In this document: positions 1 to 13,380 of the stretch, in pieces | How the letters are laid out: each line of letters begins with the position of its first letter | Position numbering within the stretch: the first letter of the stretch is position 1 | NCBI GenBank assembly: GCA_026929865.2 | Contig: CM049417.1 | Location: 21,329,501-21,393,500, forward strand | Direction of reading: 5' to 3' | DNA length: 64,000 nucleotides | From: Hyperoplus lanceolatus | Taxonomy: Eukaryota > Chordata > Actinopteri > Uranoscopiformes > Ammodytidae | The notes under the pieces: generated by a model | The model's database searches: none | Told to the model about the DNA's origin: nothing | What the model saw: only the letters and a program-made list of their open reading frames with translations | Translations under genes and position numbers: made by a program

Positions 1-997
1 TTTAAGATAATGAATGCTACAGCCGAGGCACAGAAAACTGCTTATGGTATAATACACTATGATTTGTTGCAGACCTAGCTATTGTTAGTCAGTAATAGCA
101 CTTCTTACCACAAGTACGGGTCGGTAGTTTTAAAAAAAAACTGATGGTACAGAGACAGATGGTACTTTCTTTTTTTTAAACCCATCTTTGCACAGATGCC
201 AGCTGCATCGGTCCTTAAGTGATGTGTCTTATCAGCAGCATTCCTGCCCACCTTCCCATTACTATCATGCATGTACACATATTCACAAAACCTAATCTGT
301 CCTTATGTGTGTGCAGGCATTTTGTGGTAACAAAAGCCTCTCAATAATAAAAAAAGGGGTTTTGAGAAGCGAGTCTGCAGCTATTTGCAGAAAGATGTTC
401 CGCAAAGTTATGGGCCCTTGATAGATAGGGGTCGGTACAAACTCACTCCTCCAGCTGTACGGGAACCTAAAGATAAATGTGAGAAATGGAAATGCATCCG
501 TCAACAATAAAATGCCTTGGCCATGAAGAGTAAACAAATGCTGGTGATGCCGATTGCTGTGCGGACTCACATGACGCTTTTTTTTTTCTCGCACCGAAGC
601 AGCATGGCGCTGAAAACCCTGTGTAAATGTGTGTGTCACTATATAGATTGAGCTCTTAAAAGGGGAACCTGTTTGAGTATTACTTCTAATAACCCAGAGG
701 AGGAAAATAGGACTGAAATAGCATCTATAAATGGAATTATGGATAAAAGCCATTGTTTTATATATACACATGTACTGCCTCTTCTATTCATCTCTGGAAC
801 ATAGGATTACTACCAGGCTCATTTTAAAGTGCCTTCAAACCACTTCAGTTTCATCTGGAGTCAAGGTCATCTTCTATCAACTAGCTTTGTGTCATTCCGC
901 TATACGCAATTCTACAAGACGGTGCAAGCCTAGCATTGTGCCTTTTCTCTGAATACCTCCAGCAGTTCCACGGTGTTGCACAGGTGATCTGTTCTTA
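1..997. other. Intergenic, nothing recognised
   Basis: No exon, RNA gene or clear repeat is visible. The longest open frame (771-292, minus) is low-complexity in composition, matches no family I know and lacks splice or coding signals, so I treat it as chance. Confidence 0.6.
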
Positions 998-1619
998 GGG
1001 GCTGTTTACACTGTGAAAACGTGATAGTTTTCACAGTGTAAGTTTAAAAAAAAAAAAAACCCTGTTCAGACACAATTTATCTGACATCTTCACCCGTGCA
1101 CATGTTTTCAGAGGAAACGCATGCTAGGCCAACAGTTGGCGGTACAAGGTAGTAGTAGATAGCATTTCCGGTGCATCCGGTGTCGGCTGTAAGAATTGAA
1201 TAAAAAGGCGCCTGCGCCTATTTGCTTGTAGGAGCGATTGTTGGCACGATAACAAATTCATCAGCAACAGCACAACGTCCATGAGCACAATGAATACAGC
1301 TTGGTGATCCGCCATTGTTGTTGTTGTTGTTTTCCAACTGGCGCACATGGACCTACAAAGACGGCGCATGCCTATTTATCTCCAAACGCAATGCGCATGT
1401 GTGAGGGTGGAGCCGTGACGTCAGCGTTATCAGGGGGAATGGTTTCGGTGTTTACAGGAACCCAAAACCGTTAAGTTTTCCAAAAAATCCTCCCTCGGAG
1501 GTGATCTCAAAAACCTGCGGTTTCATGCCTGCGTTTGCTGTTTTCCTGTAAATGATATAGTGCAACCGTGGGAATTTTTCCGCGTTTGCACCGTTTCGTG
1601 TTGTCGTGTAAAGTGCCCC
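998..1619. mobile_element. Non-autonomous DNA transposon, GGGGC-end family, copy 1
   Basis: The ends are inverted: the left begins GGGGCTGTTTACAC and the right, read in reverse, begins GGGGCACTTTACAC. TTA lies immediately outside both ends, which suits a 3-bp duplication of PIF/Harbinger type. Internal sequence (cctgttcagacacaa near 1062 and the ctgcggtttcatgcctgc stretch near 1515) recurs in the copy at 7595-9409, so this is a dispersed family and not a local palindrome. No transposase is encoded. The superfamily is inferred from the duplication only. Confidence 0.7.
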
Positions 1620-2781
1620 TTAGTCAACCTCTGCACCTCCATGACATAAACCAAGGGATTACTAGGGACAAGAGGGAGTTAGAGCAGATAGGCGCTAGAC
1701 AGTGTCTTAATTGTGTTCTTAACAGATCTGCTCCTGTCAGATATGGCGTTTAATCACAGCCGTGTGCCCTCCTAGGATAGGGCTTTATCAGCACTGTAAG
1801 CTTTTCTTATCGGAAGACGAGGTGGCTGCTAATCTACTGCGTAATCTCACAAAACCCTGATTATGTCTCACGCTGTCAGAGAGATGGAGGGAAGGAGGAG
1901 AAAGAAGGTTAGGAGGTAGGGCAGAGGATGTGAAGCACGTCATTCAAAGTTAAACAAGGCATCTGGACTTGCTAAATAGTCAAGACATTTTGTGCATTCA
2001 GATTTCATGTGATATTATACCGCTGAAACCTTTTATCCAAATAGGTCTACTTCCTAGATATTTGGCCCACAGTTTACAGCTACAAGTCTTCTAATGCACA
2101 ACATGGTGAAAATACAATCAAAAACGTTTCAGAATAGAAAGCTTATTGTTTTTTGTGTGATGTATTTTGATTTCAATCGAGCCCGGAGACAGTTGTTCTT
2201 TGTTTGTGTTATTGCTGTAAAAAAAATTGAAAACCCAATAAACAAATGAAACAAAAAAACAAACAAACTTTTCAGGACCCTTAACGTTTCAAGCTTGTGG
2301 CATTGTTTTTCTGAAAATGCAGCACTCAAGTAACAACCAGTTTCCCTCTCTTGACCCCGTGTGTTTACCTACTCATCTGTCACCTCACACCCTTGTTGTC
2401 ACTCAAGTGCCACATAGTAGCCTCCACTTAACTGCTGACGGGTGATTGGCCACCTATGATCAGGCATTCAGGTTGTTTGATGGTTGCTATGTTGTATGGT
2501 TTTTTTACCTTCATGCTGACTTGGTCATATTATGATTAAATATAATTGAAAATTATAATCAACAAATTATACTAAATTGGGCTCAAGTAGCACACTCGTT
2601 TTTATTGAGAATGTGTAGTTCATTTACTTTTAACAAATATTTAATAATACAAAAGAATGGATGTTTTCTTCCCAGTAAAATCAGCCTGATAAATTAATAC
2701 CGTACAGGACACATATAATACACCTCTTTATATTGGTTTTTAGTGCTTATTCTATTTTAAATTAATATTTGTATGGAAAAT
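1620..2781. other. Intergenic, nothing recognised
   Basis: AT-rich sequence with no gene, splice-bounded exon or identifiable repeat that I can support. Confidence 0.5.
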
Positions 2782-4566
2782 ACATAGGGGAGAACGGGGC
2801 AATCTGAGGCATCGGGTAATGTGAGCCACCCCCTGTATCTAGGCAACGGAAAACATTTGTGGTCATGTGAGATATATGTTTTCAAGCCCCTCTTATTTCC
2901 CCATGGCCCTGAAAGAGAGGACCTCATGGTGCTGTGGTAAGCATGTTTTTTCACCAAAATAGGTATTTTGCATGTAAAAGTAAATATTCTTGCTGTCAAC
3001 TTAATCAACTGTTGTGTCAAAGCAAATGTATTCACGTAGAAAAACTTCTATCATACGTGTTGATGAACTACCAACATATGAAACCATGTGATGCTGATAA
3101 CTGAAGATTAGCCTGAAATGCTAAGAGAGGTAGTTTTTTCTCAAATTGTGGTGGTGGGGGAAAGTGAGCCAAATGCTGTTGGGGAAAGTGAGCCACTGTC
3201 TCATTTTCCCCCACCATGAGGCACAAGTTAAGTTTAGTCTTAAACATATTTTAATGTAATATTACACATTGTAGAAAAGCCATCATGCCAAGGAAATACA
3301 CCAGGAAGATGACCTGGGGCAACCACACGGAAAGAGCACCTTCTCATCTTTCCCTGTAACCTTCAGGGCTGGAATGTAGAATAGGCCTAGTTGTAGAGTA
3401 TGACAGGCTGATGTTATAATCCAGTTGGGTCTTCTCCTGTGTTCTGAGTCCCAGGCTGTTCTCGCTGGTTCTGATTTTCCTATGCTTTGACCCCCAGACA
3501 CTAGCTAGCTCTAAGGGTCCTGTGTAGCTCTAAGGGTCCCCAGACTGTGTTCTAATCTAACTGGTTCTATCTTTCATTTGATCTTATTAAAACCTTTTGA
3601 ATATGTTGTATTTGATTTTGTTCAGAGTTACTTTCAAGTGTTTAGAAAATTTGCTTTGCTTAATTGACCAAACCCCATCATTCTTTTACTAGTCCTACAT
3701 TAGTTCTGGAATGTGTGGCTAGCTTTCAGGATTCCTAAGGCCCTTTCCCACCGCCGCGCGGCAACACGCCCTCTCCATTCATTTCGATGAGGGAAGGGCG
3801 GCTGAGGGGAGGCGGTACAGCCGCGGCGGTTTGACCAGGAAGCGGTTGCCGCCCACGTGAACGCGCGCAGATTTTTCCCAACCGCTCAGCTTTCCCCGTG
3901 TCGAAACTTTCAGCAGCAGCCGCCCGGCGGCAAGTCGGTTATACAAGGCATCGTTGCAAACGTTGAACACAAACATGTGGAACCTGTGATTGAAGCCGAT
4001 TTTCTAGGGGAATATTTTTAGACGGAACTGTATTTTCTCTCTGTACTTTTATTCTTCATAAAAGCTCATATAGAGAGACTATAACATCGTTATACGAGAG
4101 AGAAAGAGAGAAATAAGTGTGGTGGACTTCTGGTCGGGCTATCCCAACGATATGATCACCGAAGCATCTCGCTGTCATTGCCGCCGAGGCAGCAGCCGCT
4201 TTTAAAAACGCCGGGCTCACCAGTGGAGTCCTCCAGCAAGGAGGCGGTTGAGAGGGCGGTTGCCGCGCGGCGGTGGGAAAGGCCCTTTACTGTTACAATA
4301 TGTGTTGTTATGGTAGTTTCAGAGTGGAAAAAGTAAATGGATCAGTTTACCCCACAGCTGGGGTAAAGTGAGCCACATGACAACTTTTTTTTAAAACAAT
4401 CATATTTTCACTGCCCTTTGTCTTGAAAAAATTCTGCTGATGCCCATTTCTAGGAAGCATCCTGAATTAATGGGAAATGTGTAAATTTGAGTGATAAATC
4501 ATTTTAGCTCGCTTAGAGGGAAGCAAATGTAAAAAGTGGCTCAGATTACCCCGTTCTCCTCTATGT
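2782..4566. mobile_element. Non-autonomous DNA transposon with GGGGAGAACGGGG ends
   Basis: The left end acataGGGGAGAACGGGG is matched in inverted orientation by CCCCGTTCTCCTCtatgt at the right, and the similarity continues inward (caatctgag / ctcagatta). The interior repeats a short phrase, gtgagcca, at about 2818, 3165, 3188 and 4370. No open frame resembles a transposase. The element is interrupted by a second element at 3738-4288, so the uninterrupted length would be roughly 1.2 kb. Superfamily not assigned. Confidence 0.7.
3738..4288. mobile_element. Nested GC-rich inverted-repeat element
   Basis: The left end contains TTTCCCACCGCCGCGCGGCA and the right end contains its reverse complement near 4260-4281, giving a GC-rich terminal stem of about 27 bp inside AT-rich surroundings. 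It sits within the element at 2782-4566 and so is younger than it. The minus-strand open frame inside (3976-3779) has no family I recognise. No clean target duplication is seen. Confidence 0.7.
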
Positions 4567-6335
<1,769 letters not shown>

Positions 6336-7594
6336 GCCGTGGATGGTGGGTCGGTTGTGTGTGTGTGCAGCCATGTGTACCTGTTTTAATCATGCATGTC
6401 AAATCTGCATCAACAGGGTAGGGTGAATCTATAAGGAAATGCAGGTTCACTTTTAGATGCTGGCTTATTGTGTGTTTTTTGTGTGTGCATTTAAATGCTC
6501 TAAGTGCTAATTGTAAGTGTGTGTGTGAGTGTGTGTGTGTGGTGGGGTAGTGGAACATTAGTACCTTGAAAGGTTCTGGTCAAGTGCCAGTGAATGCAAC
6601 CCTTCACTGTCTAAACAGGTTGAGATTGAACCCTAGAGACTTACTTGTCCTGCTCCCACTGTGGCAACGCTCTACTATTTGTTTCCCCTCACAGACGTTT
6701 CTTTATTTAACGATACACTTGCAATGAGAGCTTCGCTAGCTAAACAATGCATAACTCAGTGGCAGATGAGCATGAGCCAACCTCTAAGGATTTAAAGAGT
6801 CCAGTTTCTAAGTGATTGTTGATTTGTTTCATGAAAATGTGACAATTGACAGGCAAGAAGAAGGAAATGGATTGGCTAATAATAGACGCGATCTGGGAAG
6901 TGACTATTCATTGGGTTCTGGGAAACACAGATACACATTTCAAACCGAGTGAATATGAGGGGAAGTATGGGGAGGAGTTATTGTGTCAGTTATATATTTT
7001 TACAATAACCTTCAGAGCTGCAAAATTGTACATTTTACCCAGGCTTAAAAAAAAGCAAATGTATTGATTATTTCAAAATAATGTAGGTTTTTGGCTCATT
7101 AAGCTGCAAACATTCAAAAAGGAAAGACTCTTTCTCCTTATTCTCAAATACACAAATACGCAAACAATCAGACCACCAATGAGTTGTTTACAGGCACTCC
7201 ATAGGATCTCTCTTAAGCCCAGTGGCTAAGGACTGTTTGCACTGATTTGCTCCAGTTGTGACAGTCTTGGGATGTCTTCAGGGTCAGAGGAGGAAGCTGA
7301 AAAAGATCTCCTCAGTTCGTATGTAACCCCTTTAGAAAGTAAGAAAAACAGCAGCAAGGAAGAAATTCAAAAAAATTGTTTTCTTTCTGTCCTTTAGACC
7401 TGAATCAATTGATTTGTTTGACCACAAGCAACAATGATACATAATCACCTTGATAAGACGCAACGTTACGTGATATTAGATTTCATATAGAGACCTGTTT
7501 CTGTCAACCGAATTAATTCAAAACCAAATATTCACTTTTCTTGTTGCTCCTTTTTGGTCTCCACCAACTCCAGAGAAAAATATCTGGCTCTTTA
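6336..7594. other. Intergenic, nothing recognised
   Basis: No gene or repeat that I can name apart from the short TG tract near 6518-6541. Confidence 0.5.
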
Positions 7595-7745
7595 GGGGCA
7601 CTTTACACAGTGAAAACGTGACAGTTTTCGCGTTTTTGGTTTAAAAAAAACCTGTTCAGACACAACTTATCTGACATCTTCACTCGTACACATGTTTTCA
7701 GAGAAAACGGGACGAAATCGCTGTAGTAGACGTGCCATGCCAATA

Positions 7746-8487
7746 GAGCTGATAAGCGGAAGTCGCTTACTTCCGGGACATCGGATCTCTCGGCTCGAAA
7801 AATTACAACGGTAGTCAATGGAAAGAAATGTATTATTTTCTGGTCCCAGTCATTAAATGCCTTCGATTACACATATGTTTTGTGTGGGTCTAGATGGTAT
7901 TTTTTCGTGCAAAGAATGGAACATTTTAGCGAGTAGAAGCTGGATACGGCCAGGTTTTGTGCAGAGCGCTTTTGTGGACTACAGCTCTTCGCTGCTCTTG
8001 ACGCTTATGATATACGTCACCACTCGCACCCGCTTAGCTCAGAAACATGGCTGTGTCTTTAATGCACTTTACCGCCTTCTTTCAAGGTAGTGGCGAAAAC
8101 CACTACAAAAGTGGACATGTGGAGAGTTTCAATTTCTCGAGTGGGGAGATTGTCGGCGTTGTGCACGCCAGCCATTAGCATTAGCATTAGCACTGTCAGT
8201 CGAGAAGTGGAGGGAATGTGTTGAGGTGACGTCACAGAGGCAACAAGACTTGTAGTTCTTCTCGTTAATTTTTTTCAAAAGCCGTTAGACGAATAATCAT
8301 ACAACATACCGTCAAACTCTTCACATAACAAATTATCATTTAGACCCATACAAAACATATATGTAATCTAAGGCATTTAATGACTGGGACCAGAAAATAA
8401 TAGACTACTTTCCATCGACTCCCATTAATTTTTTTTCAGCCGAGAGGTCCCATGCCCCGTAATTCCGCCACTTCCGCTTATCAGCTC
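7746..8487. mobile_element. Nested element with long imperfect inverted arms
   Basis: The left arm starts GAGCTGATAAGCGGAAGT and the right arm ends with its exact reverse complement. Pairing continues inward for about 150 bp: the tggtcccagtcattaaatgc segment near 7840 pairs with gcatttaatgactgggacca near 8370. The interior carries a short frame at 8047-8178. The insertion splits the GGGGC-end element around it, so it is the younger of the two. Confidence 0.75.
8047..8178 (+). pseudogene. Short reading frame resembling the start of a SWIM-finger/YqaJ-type fish repeat protein
   Basis: An ATG at 8047 opens a 43-codon frame ending at TAG 8176-8178. Its central residues, SGENHYKSGHVESF followed by a glycine/valine strand, resemble from memory the N-terminal part of uncharacterised fish proteins that carry a SWIM zinc finger and a YqaJ exonuclease domain. 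Neither the Cys/His finger nor any catalytic residues are present: the frame stops in a triple CATTAG repeat. It lies inside the nested inverted-arm element, so it may be a relic of the autonomous parent. The homology is recalled, not searched. Confidence 0.35.
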
Positions 8488-9409
8488 GGTGACACTTAGC
8501 CTAGTAGATAGCTCTTCCGGTACAATTTGATGCATAAAACCTTACTGTAACCGAAAATTAATGCCACTAACGTTCATAAAGCGGTTGGTGTAAGCTTGGG
8601 GTTACAAGTATTGTCAATGACAAGCTTTCTGTCCTCTTATTTCACCGCATTGAACTCGTGAAAACATAAGACATGCTGGTAGTGAAGGGGCTTTGTGAGC
8701 GGCTACTTTCCTGTTAGGCGTACTTCAAAATAAAAGTCAACTCACGTGTGTCCAGTGAAATGCTATTAATGTTTAGCCAGTAAAATGCTTTTACTGTGAA
8801 GCCGTAGCCTTAATGCTCCTTTTGTTGAACAGTAACTTAACCTCTGCGCGCTGAACTATGGATTGTGTTTTTTAATGTAGAGAGAGCCTTGTCCCTGGCA
8901 TATTTCTGTAGTTTGGTCTGGCTTTGCGAGACTACTGGCATATAGAAGCTACACACGTTTATTTTGCTAGAAAAACCGGCAGAGCACAAATCTTTCCCCA
9001 GACAAAGTGGCGGGTGGTTTCAATAACTTACTAATCGCTTAGACTAAATTGGCGAGTGTTATATTTGAGCCCTGCACGACACTCTCCGCTGATCACAGTG
9101 ATGGTGCCGCAGAGACACCTTGCATGTTGTCTTCTAACTGTATAACTCACGTGTGGGTATTTTGACAGCAAATGTTATAGACTACACATACGTGAAGTGG
9201 AGTCGTGACGTCAGCGTTACCAGGGAAAATGGTTTCGGTGTTTATAAGAAACCAAAGCCGTTGTGTTTTCCAAAAAATCCTCCCTGGGAGGTGATCTCAA
9301 AAACCTGCGGTTTCATGCCTGCGTTTGCAGTTTTCATGTAAATGATACAGTGCATCCGCGAGAATATTTTCGCATATGCACCGTTTCGTGTTGTCGTGTA
9401 GCGTGCCCC

Positions 9410-10336
9410 GTAGTTGCCTAACGCTTCACCATGTTTGACATGTAGTCGTTAACTTTGTTTGCAGTAAGGTGATGGGTGTATGGTGTACGGAGGCTTTATC
9501 AGATTTGAAATGAAACCAAATCCTCAAGTTGTTGGCCACAAAACAATTGTCTAAAATATGTTAAAATGCTTCATAAAGGTGAAAGAAAATGCAGAATTTG
9601 GTTTGGTTGGTTCATTACTATGAGGGATACCTTTCACATTTCAGCTACTAATTTGATCGATTGCTAATATAAAAAAAAAGTTGTAGCAGCTTTACGGAGA
9701 AATATTCAAAGCATTATAGTGCCAAATGTGTGTTGGTATTACGGGGCCTAACACTTTCCACATACCAGTAGGTAATGGTTTCACTGTTGCAATACCAGCT
9801 AAGTCACAGTGAAACAATCTGAAACTTGTCCAGATTGCGATCACCGCATTAAAAGTGCAGGAGAGCGTTGAGAACCAAAACAACAAACAAGGAAAGGGGG
9901 AGGTGAAGCATAAAGAAAGAAGGTGAACGTGTGCTATCAGATGAAGGCAGAGGACAGGGGGAGACATCAGTGTTGCACAGGGTGTTATGGGAAAATATTC
10001 TAGGCTTTCAGTAACAGACAATAACAGCTAAGAAATTGTTAAACATTGTGCCCGATAGCAACTTCCATCTGCAAACAGATCAGGTGTGCGTTGCCGCGGA
10101 GATTAGGGGAAACATGAAACTGTCAGAGAAGCAGAAACATGTAGATATGAAGTTGTGCGCATGATGTCTGGCTGAGCATTTAAAACATTGTCCCACCATA
10201 TATGTTTTATAACACATGGCTTTGATTGGTGTGAATCCAAGGGAAAAACTCCAGACATTCTGAGAAGGTGATTGGAATATTATTGTACACGAAATTAACA
10301 AACAGCATTTTCAAAAGGCAGCAGAACCAGTCTTGC
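9410..10336. other. Intergenic, nothing recognised
   Basis: No exon or repeat that I can name. The minus frame at 10021-9692 has no recognisable domain. Confidence 0.5.
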
Positions 10337-10918
10337 TTAAAGGTGAGACAGTGCAGGCACAGACATGGGTTTTGTACATGTATTTAGGTGTTTATTTGAG
10401 TAACCTTGTCTGTTTGCGTCATTAACGGCCATTATCTCAACATTAGTTTTTTCTTTCAATACCCTCGTCCAAAAATCTCAACTTCTAAAGCACCTACACC
10501 AAGTACACTTACATAATAATACAAAGCAAAGGTGTGTTTGTGTGTTGTTAATTGTCTGATCTATGATACATTTTGTTCTTTAAAAAATTACTGAAAATGC
10601 ATTTTTAAGACCTGTACATAGTATTTTTAGGTTTACTGTACACCATTCTTAAAAAGTCGGTATCAAAAATATGTTCTGTTAAAAATTTGGACTCTAATTC
10701 TTTCGTGAAAATGAAATAAAGATTTTCACTCCGGCTTAATCCAACATCTAGATGTTTTAGTTAGATATTGCCGAATTTGCATATCTATTCATACATTACA
10801 GAAAAAAAATGTAGTACAAGAAATAATTGTTTGAATGTAAGTAATCAACTGACAAAGTTTCCATGATGATATCTATAAGTTAAATATTACCCTATTCACC
10901 TCCAGTGTCTCGCCTTAA
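10337..10918. mobile_element. TTAA-flanked non-autonomous element (GAGACACTGCAGG ends), copy 1
   Basis: TTAA lies at 10337-10340 and 10915-10918. Just inside, the left end reads aggtgagacagtgcaggc and the right end, inverted, reads ggcgagacactggaggtg, so the ends are terminal inverted repeats. The body is clearly shared with 26975-27580 (same orientation) and 55640-56639 (reverse orientation), including the phrase atctcaacttctaaagc. No coding capacity. TTAA duplications suggest a piggyBac-like or Kolobok-like mobiliser; that is inference. Confidence 0.7.
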
Positions 10919-11439
10919 ACCTCGTAGCACAGATTTTGAAATAGTGACCTTCCCTGCCCTGCTGTGCTTTCCCGTATAGCAAACGAGTTTCACCTGAACT
11001 CAGTTTGTTTCTCAGAGGGGAAAGCGCTGAAACGTGACAGATCTGTTACAGTTGAGCAGACGGATCACAATGCTTTCTTTATTTTCATCTAGCCTTGTTT
11101 AATTTAACCTCTCACTTGTTTTGGTTTTACCATTGTTTCCAGTACATGACCTTTCTAAGCCGTCAGTCAAGTGACAGCAGGATAGTACTCGCATGCATGT
11201 TCACTCTTTATGTTCATTTTGCTTGGCTCACTGGTTGTCTGTTTGTCCTCTTCCAGTTTTTCCCTGGTGGAGACGAGACGGTGTGTATCAGGTTTCAGCA
11301 TCTGAAGTCCTCTTGCATCCACACTATTCACTATTCATATTTTACTTGAGTATTACCATCTAAATATCTGGTCAATGATCCGTCTCCTTTTTCTCTACAT
11401 ATGACATCTATTGCAGGATGTCCATCCTGGGAGGGGGAT
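10919..11439. other. Intergenic, nothing recognised
   Basis: No gene or repeat visible. Confidence 0.45.
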
Positions 11440-11636
11440 CCCGTCCTCTGTCAACTCTCCCTGAGATTTCTCAAATTTTTTAATCATGATAAAGGATTTT
11501 TTACTAGGAGTTTTTTCTCAGCCGAGCTAAGGGTCTAAGGCAGGGTGTCGTACTGTATGGAATGTAAAGCCCACTGAGGCAAATGCCTATTAGTGATATT
11601 GGGCTATACAAATAAAACTGATTTGATTTGATTTGG
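11440..11636 (+). mobile_element. LINE/SINE 3' tail fragment
   Basis: The sequence carries the familiar fish repeat tail: ctgagatttctc, a ggattttttac...gagttttttctc stretch, gggtctaaggcagggtgtcg, then gtgatattgggctatac and aaataaaactg, ending in a short GATTT microsatellite. This is the 3' end only; no reverse transcriptase is attached. A related tail ends at 28915. Confidence 0.65.
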
Positions 11637-11655
11637 AGGTGTGGTAAAGCACATA

Positions 11656-13266
11656 CAGTGTCGTGCGAAAGTTTGTGAACCCCTTGAGCCTTTTGGAATT
11701 TTATTTATTTTAACCATTATTAATTCATTTTTTTCAATACCAGTATTTTTTATATGAAATAATAGATGTTTGTTTATCAATTCAACATTTTTCTTTTCCA
11801 GAAATCAATTGTTAAAACAGTTAAAACAAATTATTTGACAAATGTTGTATGTGCAAAAGTTTGTGAACCCTAAGCTGCATTGCTTAAATTGAGCAAGGTA
11901 AACACAATCAGGTGGGCCAAATTGATTGATGAAATAGACCAATGTAATGAGAGATCTTTAGGGAAGAAATTGGGCGCCACTAGATAAAACAGAGATAGAA
12001 CCAGACCAGTTTAGGCCCACCAAACTGAACCCATACAGGTCAGACATGCTAAAAGGGAAAGAAATCTCAGACGATCTCAGGAATAGAGTTGTGATGCTGC
12101 ACATTTGTCTGGGGACAGCTATAAATTAATTCAAAAAAAGTTTGAGCTCCATCGGTCCACCGTGAGGCAAATCATCTACAAATGGAGAGCTTTACGAGTG
12201 ACTAAACATCTGCCTAGAAGTGGACTTCCTTCAAAAATATCTTCAAGCGCCACAAGAAAAGTATATTTTAAGTAAAAAGCCAACCCACACATTACATCTA
12301 GTGATTTGCAGACCTCTCTTGCAACATCTGGGACAGATGTGCATGGTTCCACAATAAGAAGAAAACTCAGTCAACATGGCTTTCAAGGGAGGGTTGCTGA
12401 AGAAGCCTCTGCTCTCAAAAAAGAACAAAACTGCTTGTCACAACTTTGCCAGAGAGCACCTGGAGATACCTGAAGTCTTATTCTGTGGACAGATTACTCC
12501 AAAATTGATCTGTTTGGTCATAACCAAAACCGCCATGTTTGGGCAAAAACGCAACTCTGCCTACCACCAAGAGAACCTTCTCCCAAGTGAAGAATGGTGG
12601 TGGCAAATGGTCTGCAAATCTCCAGATGTAATGTATGGGTTGGCTTTTACCTGGAAAATCCCTTTTCTTGTGGCGCTTGAAGATATTTTTGAAGGAAGTC
12701 CACTTCTAGGCAGATGTTAAGTCACTCTTAAAGCTCTCCATTTGTAGATGATTTGCCTCACGGTGGGCCGATGGAGCTCAAACTTTTTTATACGAATGTA
12801 TAGCTGTCCCCAGACAAATGTGCAACATCAAAACTCTATTCCTGCGATCCTCTGAGATTTTTTCCCCTTTGAGCATGTCTGACCTGTATGGGTTCAGTTT
12901 GGTGGGCCTAAACTGACCTGGTTTTATCTTTGTTTTATCTAGTGGCGCCCAATTTCTTCCCTCAAGATCTCTCATTACGTTGGTCTATTTCATCAATCAG
13001 TTTGGCCCACCTGATTGTGTTTACCTTGCTCGATTTAAGCAATGCAGCTTAGGGTTCACAAACTTTTGCACATACAACATTTGTCAAATCATTTGTTTTA
13101 TCCATTTTAACAATTGATTTCTGGAAAAGAAAAATGTTGAATTGATAAACAAACATCTGTTATTTCATATAAAAAATACTGGTATTGCAAAAAATGAATT
13201 AGTAATGGTTAAAATAAATAAAATTCCAAAAGGCTCAAGGGGTTCACAAACTTTCGCACAACACTG
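11656..13266. mobile_element. Fold-back Tc1-like element with about 600-bp inverted arms
   Basis: The element is flanked by TA (11654-11655 and 13267-13268) and starts CAGTGTCGTGCGAAAG, with the inverse at the right. Unusually, the inverted match does not stop at ordinary Tc1 repeat length. The arm 11656-12262 pairs with 12663-13266 through the gtttgtgaacccc ends, the cagaaatcaattg stretch, the tagtggcgcc segment and the gtggacttccttc segment. About 400 bp of unpaired loop remains. The arms contain the 5' part of a transposase coding region in both orientations. Confidence 0.8.
11900..12720 (+). pseudogene. Tc1-family transposase relic
   Basis: Translated fragments in shifting frames resemble Tc1 transposase. 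There is a helix-turn-helix-like segment near 12040-12180, then a linker (LLSKKNKTACHNFAREHLE at about 12405-12460), then a region equivalent to the first catalytic block, where the expected DES acid is obscured by a frame change (ctgtggacagattactcc near 12483). The third catalytic block and the C-terminus are missing, replaced by the inverted copy of the 5' part. Stops and frameshifts make it non-functional. Confidence 0.6.
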
Positions 13267-13332
13267 TATACCAGCATCTAAGAACTCATGTCACACTTTT
13301 CGTCTTCAATGAAACAGATAAACTGGTAACTG

Positions 13333-13334
<2 letters not shown>

Positions 13335-13377
<43 letters not shown>
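13335..13377. repeat. (TA)n microsatellite
   Basis: A run of about 21 TA units abuts the left end of the Tc1 element. The right flank of that element is also TA-rich (15597-15602), so the transposon probably landed inside a TA tract, which offers many of its required TA targets. Confidence 0.95.

Positions 13378-13380
<3 letters not shown>

Larger units (their letters stand above)
7595..9409. mobile_element. GGGGC-end family, copy 2, carrying a nested element
   Basis: It starts GGGGCACTTTACAC and ends with the inverse of that motif (gtgtagcgtgcccc). Both flanking segments match the copy at 998-1619: cctgttcagacacaac near 7650 and the aaacctgcggtttcatgcct region near 9300. The extra length comes partly from an insertion at 7746-8487. 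A segment near 8755-8830 (gtgaagccgtagcctta) recurs at 47622-47642, so this copy holds material absent from copy 1. Flanks are TTA on the left and GTA on the right, so the duplication is imperfect. Confidence 0.68.

Noticed and set aside
292..771. 159-codon minus-strand frame
   Set aside because: No domain, no splice context, composition like the surrounding non-coding DNA.
12376..12720. 114-codon frame as an independent gene
   Set aside because: It is a decayed Tc1 transposase piece that runs into the inverted arm of the fold-back element.
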